From Synergistaceae bacterium (GTDB lineage Bacteria > Synergistota > Synergistia > Synergistales > Aminobacteriaceae), in NCBI GenBank assembly GCA_031276855.1, contig JAISMH010000076.1:1-44054 (forward strand): a stretch of DNA of 44,054 nucleotides, written 5' to 3'. Below, in pieces: positions 14,732 through 21,918 of the stretch. Positions within the stretch are counted from its first letter, which is position 1. Each line of letters starts with the position of its first letter. The notes below the pieces were generated by a model. The model was not told the DNA's origin. It saw only the letters and a program-made list of their open reading frames with translations, and ran no database searches. A program made the position numbers and the translations under genes.

Positions 14732-15073
14732 CAGAGAGTTTTACGCCCCCGAAAGGGGGGAGTGCCGCGATACGCTGTCCGCAGCGGCGTGTATGCCGAC
14801 GAATACCTGATGACCGGATATGGGGAATGACGCGACGCGGCCGGCGGCATCGGCTTGTCAATCGGCTTTGCTTTTTTGCGTCTTTCGAGGTAAAATTACT
14901 GAAAATCGCGCAAGGAGGGGAAGACCTTTTTTTTGCTCTTGTGTTTCTTGAAAGATCATGTATAACACCCGACACCCGACCTCTAAAGTTGTTTTTTCGA
15001 GGCTTTTTTTCCCTTTTCTCAAATTTTTTCCATATAAATATAGAATAGCGGACGCGGGTGGTCTTTGACTATT
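14732..15073. other. Intergenic stretch without a recognised gene
   Basis: No gene is seen. Near the left end CCCCC-GAAA-GGGGG forms a hairpin (14746-14759). The following GGGGGAGTGCCGCG recurs in the leader of the flavoprotein gene (about 15679-15692), another sign of local duplication. The right end is AT-rich with long T-runs and passes directly into the duplicated GNAT fragment at 15074. Confidence 0.5.
14980..15010 (+). terminator. Possible weak terminator
   Basis: CCTC (14980-14983) pairs with GAGG (14999-15002), with an inner AAA/TTT, and is followed by CTTTTTTT. The stem is weak, so this is tentative. It would end transcripts from the VOC-methyltransferase segment. Confidence 0.3.
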
Positions 15074-15360
15074 TGTACGGACGCGCGCGGGAAGAACTGC
15101 TTCGGAAGGGCGCGGAATACGTCTTGCACGAGCTGTGGGGCTGGCCCGACGGCACGACCCCGGCCCGCCGCCTCCCGGAGACTTTCGGCGAGACCGTGGA
15201 CCTGGGGCTGTTCAGAAATTTTTACAGGAATTTCGACCACTACGGATACCTTTGTCCCATCTGCAAGGGAAAGTGCGTCTGCTCCGCCCGCCTCTGCCTC
15301 TCGAGATGCGGCCGCGTACGTGAAAACGAACACGGAAAAAAAGAACTAAAAAAGAACTAA
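15074..15360 (+). pseudogene. 3' fragment of the GNAT-like gene
   Basis: It encodes the last 95 residues of the GNAT-like protein, including the cysteine-rich tail, with one residue change (Trp-Gly-Trp for Trp-Val-Trp). The N-terminal two thirds are missing and no ribosome site precedes the in-frame GTG at 15058. It is a 5'-truncated duplicate, likely recent because divergence is so low. Confidence 0.85.
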
Positions 15361-15405
15361 AAAAGAACGACGCGCTGACGAAATAGGAGGACACGTTTCC
15401 CGCCG
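15074..15405 (+). repeat. Direct repeat, copy 2 (GNAT 3' end plus leader)
   Basis: This near-identical copy of 11757-12087 begins abruptly after AT-rich DNA at codon 108 of the GNAT-like gene and runs past its stop through the A-rich array and the GAGGACACGTTTCCCGCCG leader. One extra base near 15371 separates the copies. The following module sequence (to about 15426) is degenerate, with CATAAT replacing TATAAT. Confidence 0.93.
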
Positions 15406-15693
15406 GCATAATAGCGTGCAGGACAGGAGTCGTGTATATACCGTTGCTTTTGAGAGATTCCGCTCGGAGGCCGAACCTCAAAGTCAGCTGCGCGGTCGCC
15501 CGCACCCTGTCCTGCGCTTCATTATATCAGCCGTTCGCCGTCTCCGCCGCGAAGACGCCGGGAATCGCTTCCCGCGCCATCGCCATTCCCCCGTTCGCAT
15601 AGTACAATAAAGCCTGTATGAGTCCGAAAGCGGGGCGGCGGAGGCCGCGCCGAATGGAGCCGCAAAAAACGCGAAAAGGGGGAGTGCCGCGGA
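15406..15693. other. Intergenic stretch before the flavoprotein gene
   Basis: Apart from the degenerate module pieces (to 15426 and 15466-15532) I see no gene. TACAAT at 15603-15608 could be a -10 element for the flavoprotein gene, without a good -35. GGGGGAG just before 15694 is its ribosome site. Confidence 0.4.
15466..15532 (-). promoter_or_regulatory. Repeated promoter-leader module, copy D, inverted
   Basis: Read on the minus strand, this is TGATATAAT followed by GAAGCGCAGGACAGGG and the GC-rich leader seen in copies A and B, down to GAGGTTCGGCCTCCG. It faces leftward, toward the truncated copy C (15386-15426). It ends before the GGAGG arm, so the ribosome-hiding hairpin is absent. Copies C and D thus face each other across about 40 bases. 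Confidence 0.6.
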
Positions 15694-16944
15694 ATGGAAC
15701 GCTTCGACACGATCGTGATCGGCGGCGGCCCGGCGGGCCTGATCGCGGCGGGGCGGGCGGCGGAGCTCGGTCAGCGCGTCCTGCTGGCCGAGAAAAACGA
15801 TTCCCTCGGCGAAAAGCTGCTTCTGGCCGGGAAACGCCGCTGCAATCTGACGAACGCTCTGCCCGACACCGAGGCATTTCTGTCGCGCTACGGGGAAAAG
15901 GGGGCGGCGTTCCTCCGCCCGGTGTTCGCGCGTTTCGGGCCACGGGAAGCCTTGGAGTTCTTCAACCGGCAGGGCGTCAGGACCCTCGTCGAGCGCGGCG
16001 GCCGCGTCTTCCCCGACATCTCCCCCGCGAACGCGGGGGCCCAGAGGGTACTCGACACCCTCCTGATTTACTGCAGGAAGGGAAGGGTCCGAATCCTGCG
16101 GCGGTCGCCGGTGCGGGCCCTGAAGGTCAGGAACGGGCGCGTCGAGCGCCTCGTCACGGCCGCCGAGGAGCTTTCCGCCGACCGGTACATTCTGGCGTCG
16201 GGCGGCAAGTCCTACCCCAAAACCGGCTCGGAAGGCGACGGCTACCGCTTCGCGGAGCAGGCCGGGCATACCGTCGTCACGCCGACCCCCGCGCTCGTCC
16301 CCGTCCGGACGAAGGAGACTTGGGTGAAGCTGGCCCGCGGCTTCGACCTCCGCAACGTGAGGCTTTCCGCCGCGGTGGACGGCGAAAAGACGGACGAGCG
16401 GTTCGGGGAGATGGAGTTCACCAACTTCGGCGTCAGCGGCCCGATCGTCATGGACCTGAGCCCCTCCATACCGGACTGGATGAAGCGGGGGACGGTGAGC
16501 CTGATTCTGGATCTGAAGCCGGCGCTTTCTCAGGAGAAGCTGACCGCCCGCATCGGGCGCGATTTCGAGAAGTACGCGGATCGGGAGTTCAGCCGGGCCC
16601 TCGCGGATCTTCTGCCGGGCGCCCTGATTCCGGTGATTCTGGAGCTCTCGGACATCCCGCCCGAAAAACCGGCGGACTGCGTCGCGCCGGAGGAGCGGGC
16701 GGACCTGGCCTTTCTGCTGAAGAACGTCACCCTCACCGTGAACGGCCTGTGGAGCTTCGACCACGCCATCGTCACCAAGGGCGGAGTGTCCCTCGACGAA
16801 GTGGACTCCGCGGCCCTGCGCTCGCGGCGCTGCGAGAACCTCTTTTTCGCCGGTGAAGTCCTCGACATCAACGGGCCGACCGGGGGTTTCAACCTCCAGG
16901 CCTGCTGGAGCACGGGATTCGTCGCCGGCGGAGCGGGGTCATGA
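15694..16944 (+). CDS. BaiN/HI0933-family FAD-dependent oxidoreductase
   Basis: The 416-residue flavoprotein belongs to the HI0933/YhiN/BaiN family. The FAD-binding Rossmann motif IVIGGGPAGLIAAGRAAELG is at residues 7-26, followed by GEKLLLAGKRRCNLTN, a family hallmark. ASGGKSYPKTGSEGDGY lies mid-protein. The C-terminus carries VTKGGVSLDEVD and FFAGEVLDINGPTGGFNLQ, closing the FAD site. Length fits the family. BaiN of bile-acid-metabolising clostridia has been assigned to bile-acid reduction, but most members have no known substrate, so no specific role is claimed. It stands alone, followed by a palindromic element rather than another gene. Confidence 0.9.
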   Translation: MERFDTIVIGGGPAGLIAAGRAAELGQRVLLAEKNDSLGEKLLLAGKRRCNLTNALPDTEAFLSRYGEKGAAFLRPVFARFGPREALEFFNRQGVRTLVERGGRVFPDISPANAGAQRVLDTLLIYCRKGRVRILRRSPVRALKVRNGRVERLVTAAEELSADRYILASGGKSYPKTGSEGDGYRFAEQAGHTVVTPTPALVPVRTKETWVKLARGFDLRNVRLSAAVDGEKTDERFGEMEFTNFGVSGPIVMDLSPSIPDWMKRGTVSLILDLKPALSQEKLTARIGRDFEKYADREFSRALADLLPGALIPVILELSDIPPEKPADCVAPEERADLAFLLKNVTLTVNGLWSFDHAIVTKGGVSLDEVDSAALRSRRCENLFFAGEVLDINGPTGGFNLQACWSTGFVAGGAGS

Positions 16945-16984
16945 CGGCAAATCCTTGCGCAGATTGCCCAAGTTAAGGGGTTCG

Positions 16985-17026
16985 AGGGGCTGGCGAGCCC
17001 GCTTTTGGGCGAACGAGCTCTGCCCC
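16985..17026. repeat. Extragenic palindrome, copy 1
   Basis: The core is GAGCCCGCTTTTGGGCGAAC followed by GAGCTC. Outer arms GGGGC and GCCCC extend the imperfect palindrome. The same 20-base core occurs at 43134-43153 after ysxC. Both copies lie just downstream of a gene end. No T-run follows, so it is REP-like rather than a plain terminator. Confidence 0.75.
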
Positions 17027-17154
17027 CTGAGCGAATAAATACGAGGATTTGCGCGTCAGGGTAATTTATGCGATAAAATAAAAGCGGTGCGGACCGGCCG
17101 CCGACAGAACCGGATCGGGGTCGGACCCTATGTACGGAGAGGAGCTTTTCGGCT

Positions 17155-18468
17155 ATGGAAAGGAAAACGTTCTGCGGAAAGGAAAACGGTTTTCTCCGGA
17201 AGAGCGGAGTTCGCAGGGGAAATCGATGGCTGTGGTTCATGCTGCCGGCGGTGTTCGCCGTCCTGCTGTTGTCGGGTTTTCAGGGAATCGCGCCCCACTC
17301 CGCAGGGGCTGCGGACGTTTCCGACTTTGAAAGAATCTCTCCTTTCAGCGCGAAGTCTCTCTGGCTGGTGCGTCAGGCGCGGGCCATCATCGAGACCTAC
17401 CAGGTCGACGCGGACACGAAGACCCTGACGGAAGACCAGCTCGTGCAGGGCGCAATCAAGGGCATGGTGGAGTCGTGGAAGGATCCCTACACGCGCTTCG
17501 TAGCGCCCGACCAGCTGAAGGAAGAAGAAATCGAGATGGAAGGCCAGTACGGCGGCCTGGGGATGTACATCGGGGACCGGGACGGCAAGATACTGATCAT
17601 CAGCCCCATCGAGGACACCCCGGCGGATCGGGTCGGGCTGAAGCCGATGGACCAGATCGTCAAGGTGGGGGACGAGCTCGCGCTGGGCTGGGATTCTCAA
17701 GAGGTTGTGAAACGCCTTCGGGGCAGGCCGGACACCTCCGTGACCATCTGGGTACGCCGCGAGGGCGAGGAGGAACTGCTGAAATTCGACCTCGTGCGCG
17801 AGGTCATCAAAATCAAGTCGGTCCGGTACGAGATGCTCTCGGACGACATCGGCTACCTGAGGCTGACGCAGTTCAAACAGAAGACGGACGAGGAGGCGGA
17901 GGAAGCACTGCGCGACATCATCGCCCGGAACGCGAAGGGCCTGATTCTGGACCTCCGCAACAATGGGGGCGGGCTTCTCAACGTCTGCGTCAACGTCAGC
18001 AGCATGTTCCTGGACGGGGGTCTCGTCGTCGGGACGCGGGGACGGGTGGAGAGGTCCAACGAGGAATACTACGCGGACTCATCGAAGTTCCTGACCGACA
18101 TCCCGATGGTCGTGCTGATCAACGAGGGCAGCGCCAGCGCGTCGGAGATTGTGGCGGGGGCCCTCGCCGACCGGGAGCGCGCGACGACGATCGGCAAGAA
18201 GAGCTTCGGCAAGGGCTCGGTGCAGACGCTTTTCAACCTGACCGACGGCTCCGGCATTTACGTGACGATCGCGCGTTACCACACGCCCTCCGGCAAGGTC
18301 ATCGACCACGTGGGGCTCTCCCCCGCGATAGAGGTCGAGGGGCATGTGGAAAAGGATCACGTGAAGGACGCGCAGTTGCAGCGCGCTGTTTCGGAGCTGA
18401 AGAAAAAGCTCTCCAAGACGAAGGTTGATAATGATTCGAAGGCTGATATGGAGGAGCGATCGCTGTGA
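17155..18468 (+). CDS. S41-family C-terminal processing protease
   Basis: This 437-residue exported serine protease is of the CtpA/Prc type. An N-terminal signal or anchor (about residues 25-48) leads to a helical region, a PDZ domain (about 130-205, with QYGGLGMYIGDRDGKILI and GLKPMDQIVKVG) and the peptidase domain. NEGSASASEIVAGAL carries the catalytic Ser, and GKKSFGKGSVQTL the general-base Lys. Such enzymes trim or degrade envelope proteins. GGAGAGGAG lies about 9 bases before the ATG at 17155. The gene overlaps purA by GTGA. A weak promoter (TTGCGC/TAAAAT at 17049-17079, 19-base spacer) may precede it. Confidence 0.92.
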   Translation: MERKTFCGKENGFLRKSGVRRGNRWLWFMLPAVFAVLLLSGFQGIAPHSAGAADVSDFERISPFSAKSLWLVRQARAIIETYQVDADTKTLTEDQLVQGAIKGMVESWKDPYTRFVAPDQLKEEEIEMEGQYGGLGMYIGDRDGKILIISPIEDTPADRVGLKPMDQIVKVGDELALGWDSQEVVKRLRGRPDTSVTIWVRREGEEELLKFDLVREVIKIKSVRYEMLSDDIGYLRLTQFKQKTDEEAEEALRDIIARNAKGLILDLRNNGGGLLNVCVNVSSMFLDGGLVVGTRGRVERSNEEYYADSSKFLTDIPMVVLINEGSASASEIVAGALADRERATTIGKKSFGKGSVQTLFNLTDGSGIYVTIARYHTPSGKVIDHVGLSPAIEVEGHVEKDHVKDAQLQRAVSELKKKLSKTKVDNDSKADMEERSL

Positions 18469-19748
18469 AGGGTAAAGTGGAAATACTTTTCGGCGCTCAA
18501 TGGGGCGACGAAGGCAAAGGAAAAGTCGTGGACACGATGGGCGCGGGCGTCGATGTTTTTGTCCGCTACCAGGGCGGGGCCAACGCCGGCCACACCGTCA
18601 TCGCGGACGGGAAAAAAATCATCTTCAAACTCCTGCCCTCCGGTATGCTTTACCCGGGCAAGCTCTGCGTGATCGGCAACGGTGTCGTCCTCGACCCCGA
18701 ACAGTTCCTGAAGGAGATCAAGGAGCTGGGCGATCGGGGCCAGGATCGCGCGCGTCTCGTGGTCAGTCCTCACGCTCACGTGGTCATGCCTTACCACAAG
18801 ATTTTCGACAAGGCTCAGGAGGCCTTCCGCGGCAAGGGTCACATGATCGGAACGACCGGGCGGGGCATCGGGCCCTGCTACGTCGACAAATACGCGCGAA
18901 GCGGCCTCCGGGTGGAAGATCTCCTGGACGAATCCCGCCTGCGCGAGAAGCTGTCGGTGATCCTGGAAGAAAAAAACAGGCTCCTGACCAAAGTTTACGG
19001 CGAAAATCCCCTTCCGCTGAACGAAGTTTACGAGCCGGCCCGGGAGTGGGGCAAGGCTCTGCTCCACTATGTCGAGGACACGACGGCTCTCCTGCACGAC
19101 GCCGTCGACGAGGGCAAATCCATTCTGCTGGAAGGGGCGCAGGGGACGCTTCTGGACATCGACCACGGCACCTATCCCTACGTCACCAGCTCTTCCACGA
19201 CCACGGCGGGGGGATTCACCGGGACAGGCTTGCCCCTGACAAGCGTCACCCGCGTGATCGCCGTCGTGAAAGCCTACACCACGCGGGTGGGGGAGGGTCC
19301 CATGCCGACGGAGGACAAGGGAGATGTGGGGACCCGCCTGCGGGAAAAAGGCGGCGAGTTCGGGTCCATCACGGGACGCCCGCGCCGCTGCGGGTGGCTG
19401 GACATGATGGCGCTGCGCTACTCCATGCGCCTGAACGGGGGCGGGACGATCGCCCTGACGAAGCTGGACGTTCTGAGCGGTTTGGGCGAGATCAAAGTCT
19501 GTACGGCCTACGAACTGAACGGAACGAAAGTGGAGCGGTTCACCGCGCCCCTTGCGCTGGAGGAGTGCCGTCCGGTGTACGAGACCCTGCCGGGGTGGGA
19601 CGAGGACATCTCGGGCTGCGCGGAGTTCGGCGCTCTGCCCGGGGCCGCGCGGAACTACGTTCGCTATATCGAAGAGGCCGCCGGCGCGCCGGTCAGTCTG
19701 ATCGGCGTCGGAGCGGACAGAAACCAGACGATCAATCGGGGGTTCTAG
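18465..19748 (+). CDS. purA: Adenylosuccinate synthase
   Basis: PurA joins IMP and aspartate using GTP to give adenylosuccinate, the first committed step to AMP. The 427-residue length is typical. Visible signatures are GAQWGDEGKGKVVD (P-loop with catalytic Asp), NAGHTVI with catalytic His, GTTGRGIGPCYVDKYAR, LEGAQGTLLDIDHGTYPYVT, SVTRVIAVVKAYTTRVGEGP and the GTP-binding TKLDVLSG. The start is GTG at 18465, overlapping the protease stop, so expression is coupled to it. No PurR site or purine riboswitch is visible, because no intergenic space exists. Confidence 0.97.
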   Translation: MKGKVEILFGAQWGDEGKGKVVDTMGAGVDVFVRYQGGANAGHTVIADGKKIIFKLLPSGMLYPGKLCVIGNGVVLDPEQFLKEIKELGDRGQDRARLVVSPHAHVVMPYHKIFDKAQEAFRGKGHMIGTTGRGIGPCYVDKYARSGLRVEDLLDESRLREKLSVILEEKNRLLTKVYGENPLPLNEVYEPAREWGKALLHYVEDTTALLHDAVDEGKSILLEGAQGTLLDIDHGTYPYVTSSSTTTAGGFTGTGLPLTSVTRVIAVVKAYTTRVGEGPMPTEDKGDVGTRLREKGGEFGSITGRPRRCGWLDMMALRYSMRLNGGGTIALTKLDVLSGLGEIKVCTAYELNGTKVERFTAPLALEECRPVYETLPGWDEDISGCAEFGALPGAARNYVRYIEEAAGAPVSLIGVGADRNQTINRGF

Positions 19749-20212
19749 TGTTTTTCGCGGACATCCGCTTTTGTACGGAACTCGACGCCGCCCCGATTCT
19801 GGAGGTCGACAAGACCTCCCCTTATCCTTGGCCGGAGCGGATTATCGTCCGCGACCTTCGGAACGGCGCGGAACTCGCCTACCTCGGGGCGTTCTCCGCG
19901 GGAGAAGAGGAGAGGCTGCTGGGTTACGCGGTTCTGGGCCATGAAAGCGGGAGCGGGCTTCTGATGAACGTGGTCGTCCTGCCGGAGTACCGGCGGCTCG
20001 GCCTGGGGATGCAGCTGGTCGTCGCGGCGGCCGAGTGCGCGTCCGCTTTGGCCTGTCCGTCTCTCCTTCTGCGGGTGCGGCCCTCCAACTTCGCGGCGCT
20101 CGAGCTTTACAGGAGTCTGGGCTTTGTCTGCGGGAAAAAGCACGCGCGATACTACAACAACGGCGAGTTCGCGCAGCAAATGAGCCTGAAGCTCCCTCTT
20201 CTTCTCAAATGA
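19748..20212 (+). CDS. GNAT acetyltransferase, RimI-like
   Basis: The 154-residue product matches ribosomal-protein S18 alanine N-acetyltransferase-like enzymes. It shows LGYAVLGHESGSGLLMNVVV, VLPEYRRLGLGMQLVVAAAE (acetyl-CoA loop R-x-x-G-x-G), LRVRPSNFAALELYRSLGF (the N-x-x-A-x-x-x-Y motif) and a closing ARYYNNGE with the conserved tyrosines. The start is GTG at 19748, which shares one base with the purA TAG stop. True RimI identity cannot be separated from other GNATs by eye, so no gene symbol is given. Confidence 0.82.
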   Translation: MFFADIRFCTELDAAPILEVDKTSPYPWPERIIVRDLRNGAELAYLGAFSAGEEERLLGYAVLGHESGSGLLMNVVVLPEYRRLGLGMQLVVAAAECASALACPSLLLRVRPSNFAALELYRSLGFVCGKKHARYYNNGEFAQQMSLKLPLLLK

Positions 20213-20520
20213 GCGAAACAAAAGACGCAATGAAAGATGAAGCAAGAGACGAGACGGACGGCGGCGCGTGCCCGGCGGTTTACATTCCCTTCGGCGACGG
20301 CTCCGTCGTGGCCTATAACGGCGACAAATTTACCCTTCACGGGCAGCCCGTCGACATCGACGCCGACCTGACCGCCCTGTCGGAGTCGGAGGGCGGGCAG
20401 GCCGTCCGCGCCTGGCGCTCCCGGCGCGAGGATCTCGTCAGAGCCCTGGAGTACGCCTGGTGGCAAGAGCATGAAAAAAAACACGAGCAGATGACGAAAA
20501 GAATCTACTCCGCTCGTTAA
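20209..20520 (+). CDS. Hypothetical protein, 103 residues
   Basis: The gene begins in an ATGA overlap with the acetyltransferase gene. The product is acidic at its N-terminus and helical-looking at its C-terminus (RAWRSRREDLVRALEYAWWQ then EHEKKHEQMTKR), with a middle strand-like VYIPFGDGSVVAYNGDKFTL. No signal peptide, membrane helix or metal motif is seen, and I do not recognise a family. The overlap with its neighbours supports it as a real gene translated with the purA-rimI group. Confidence 0.65.
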   Translation: MSETKDAMKDEARDETDGGACPAVYIPFGDGSVVAYNGDKFTLHGQPVDIDADLTALSESEGGQAVRAWRSRREDLVRALEYAWWQEHEKKHEQMTKRIYSAR

Positions 20521-20584
20521 TTGATTTTGTTTTCATGTAAATTTTGATTTGATTTGGCAGTGAATACAACGAAACGGAAAGAAG

Positions 20585-21730
20585 ATGATCGTTTTGATGA
20601 ACAGGCTCAGAACGCAGATGCGATGGATTATGCTTATCATTGTCCTGGCTTTCCTGCTGTCGACCTTCCTGATGTACGACTCCGGGGGGTCGCGCGGCGG
20701 CTCCGAGCGGCGGGAGGACTACGCGGTGGCCGAGGTCAACGGGAAGCGGCTGATGCGCTCGGAACTGGAGCAGAGGGTTCTCCTGCTTCTGGAGCAGTAC
20801 GGGTCCGCCTCTCTCGCCTCCGTGGACATGCCGTATATCTACAAGTCCGCTCTCGATCAGTACGCGATGGAGCTCCAAATGGCGCAGGACGTTCGGGACA
20901 GCGGCATCGTAATCTCGGACGCCGAGGCGGAGCAGGCGATGAAGCGCTACGCCGACAGCGCGTTTCCGACCCGGGAGGCATTCTATCAATACCTCGAGCG
21001 GTCGGGGATCAAGGTGTCGGACTATAAGGCGGACATCGCCCGGCAGATGGCGGGCGAGCGCCTGATGATGGACGCGGTCGGCGGCACCGCGGTCAGCGAA
21101 GACGAGGTCAAGGCGTTTTACGACAGCATGAAGGATCTCTTCTTCAGAAGGCCGGCCGGTTTCATGGTCAGCTTCGCCTCCTTCGCCTCCCGCGACGAGG
21201 CGGAAAAGGTTCGGAATCTGCTCGTCGAAGGGAAGCCCTGGAACGAGGCGACATCGGCCGACGTCGTAGACCCCGCAAAGGTTCTTCGCGTCACGTCCGA
21301 GCCGACATTCGTGTCGGAGGCCGGCTTCGACGGCATGTTCGCGCCGATGAAATCCGACGATATCGGCGCCGTGAGCGCCGTGTTCGAACTCGCGAGCGAC
21401 GACTTTGCCGTGGGGGTCAAGACCGAGAAGGTCGAAGAGAAAGTGTCCTCCTATGACGAGGTCAGCGCGGACATTCGCGCGCTCGTGCGGCAGCAGAAGG
21501 AACGCGAGGCGCTGAACGCCTTTTCCCGAAAACTGCTCGGCAAGGCCAAGATCGTGGTCCTCGACTCCTCGCTCTTCCCCTCCGGAACGCCCGGCGCCGA
21601 GGTTCTGCCCGTCACGCCCGACGCGGACGCGAAAAGCGAGGACGTGAAAAGCAAGGACGTGAAAACTGAAGATACGAAGGATGAAGAAATAAAGAGTGAG
21701 AAAATAGAGAGCGCCGACGCGGCGGATTGA
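20585..21730 (+). CDS. SurA-N-domain / PpiD-like envelope folding factor
   Basis: The 381-residue product has one N-terminal membrane anchor (about residues 12-32, MRWIMLIIVLAFLLSTFLMY) and a SurA-N-like chaperone region. That region shows VAEVNGKRLMRSELEQRV, YGSA-x-x-L, ISDAEAEQAMKRY and YLERSGIKVSDYKADIARQM. A clear parvulin isomerase domain with its QGGDLG signature is not seen; the segment SEDEVKAFYDSMKDLFFRRP leads to a degenerate domain. It therefore probably acts as a membrane-anchored periplasmic chaperone without isomerase activity. The tail is a six-unit pentapeptide repeat from 21629. A 64-base gap separates it from the preceding gene. Confidence 0.75.
   Translation: MIVLMNRLRTQMRWIMLIIVLAFLLSTFLMYDSGGSRGGSERREDYAVAEVNGKRLMRSELEQRVLLLLEQYGSASLASVDMPYIYKSALDQYAMELQMAQDVRDSGIVISDAEAEQAMKRYADSAFPTREAFYQYLERSGIKVSDYKADIARQMAGERLMMDAVGGTAVSEDEVKAFYDSMKDLFFRRPAGFMVSFASFASRDEAEKVRNLLVEGKPWNEATSADVVDPAKVLRVTSEPTFVSEAGFDGMFAPMKSDDIGAVSAVFELASDDFAVGVKTEKVEEKVSSYDEVSADIRALVRQQKEREALNAFSRKLLGKAKIVVLDSSLFPSGTPGAEVLPVTPDADAKSEDVKSKDVKTEDTKDEEIKSEKIESADAAD
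21629..21718 (+). repeat. 15-bp degenerate tandem repeat in the SurA-like tail
   Basis: Six 15-bp units encode charged pentapeptides: KSED-type AKSED, VKSKD, VKTED, TKDEE, IKSEK and IESAD. The array is the extreme C-terminus of the protein and ends three codons before the stop. Confidence 0.85.
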
Positions 21731-21795
21731 CGCGCCGACCGCGCCGAAGGCCAGGCGGCAGGGCGCGGATCGTGCGGGGCTCGGAAAATTCTGCG

Positions 21796-21837
21796 ATTCC
21801 AAATCTACAATTCCAAATCTACAGTCCCAAATCTAAA
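21796..21837 (+). repeat. 14-bp tandem repeat, three units
   Basis: ATTCCAAATCTACA, ATTCCAAATCTACA and GTCCCAAATCTAAA lie in a row between two convergent gene ends, immediately left of a strong terminator. Confidence 0.95.
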
Positions 21838-21850
21838 ATCCCCTCAAAAT

Positions 21851-21886
21851 AAAAAATCCCCTCTCCTGCGGGAGAGGGGATTTTTT
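21851..21886. terminator. Strong bidirectional intrinsic terminator
   Basis: AAAAAATCCCCTCTCC, loop TGCG, GGAGAGGGGATTTTTT is a perfect 16-bp inverted repeat with A- and T-tracts on both sides. It ends both the protease-purA-SurA-like run from the left and nifJ from the right. Confidence 0.95.
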
Positions 21887-21918
21887 CGGCCGCAGTTTTG
21901 ACGGGCAGCGGATGAACG

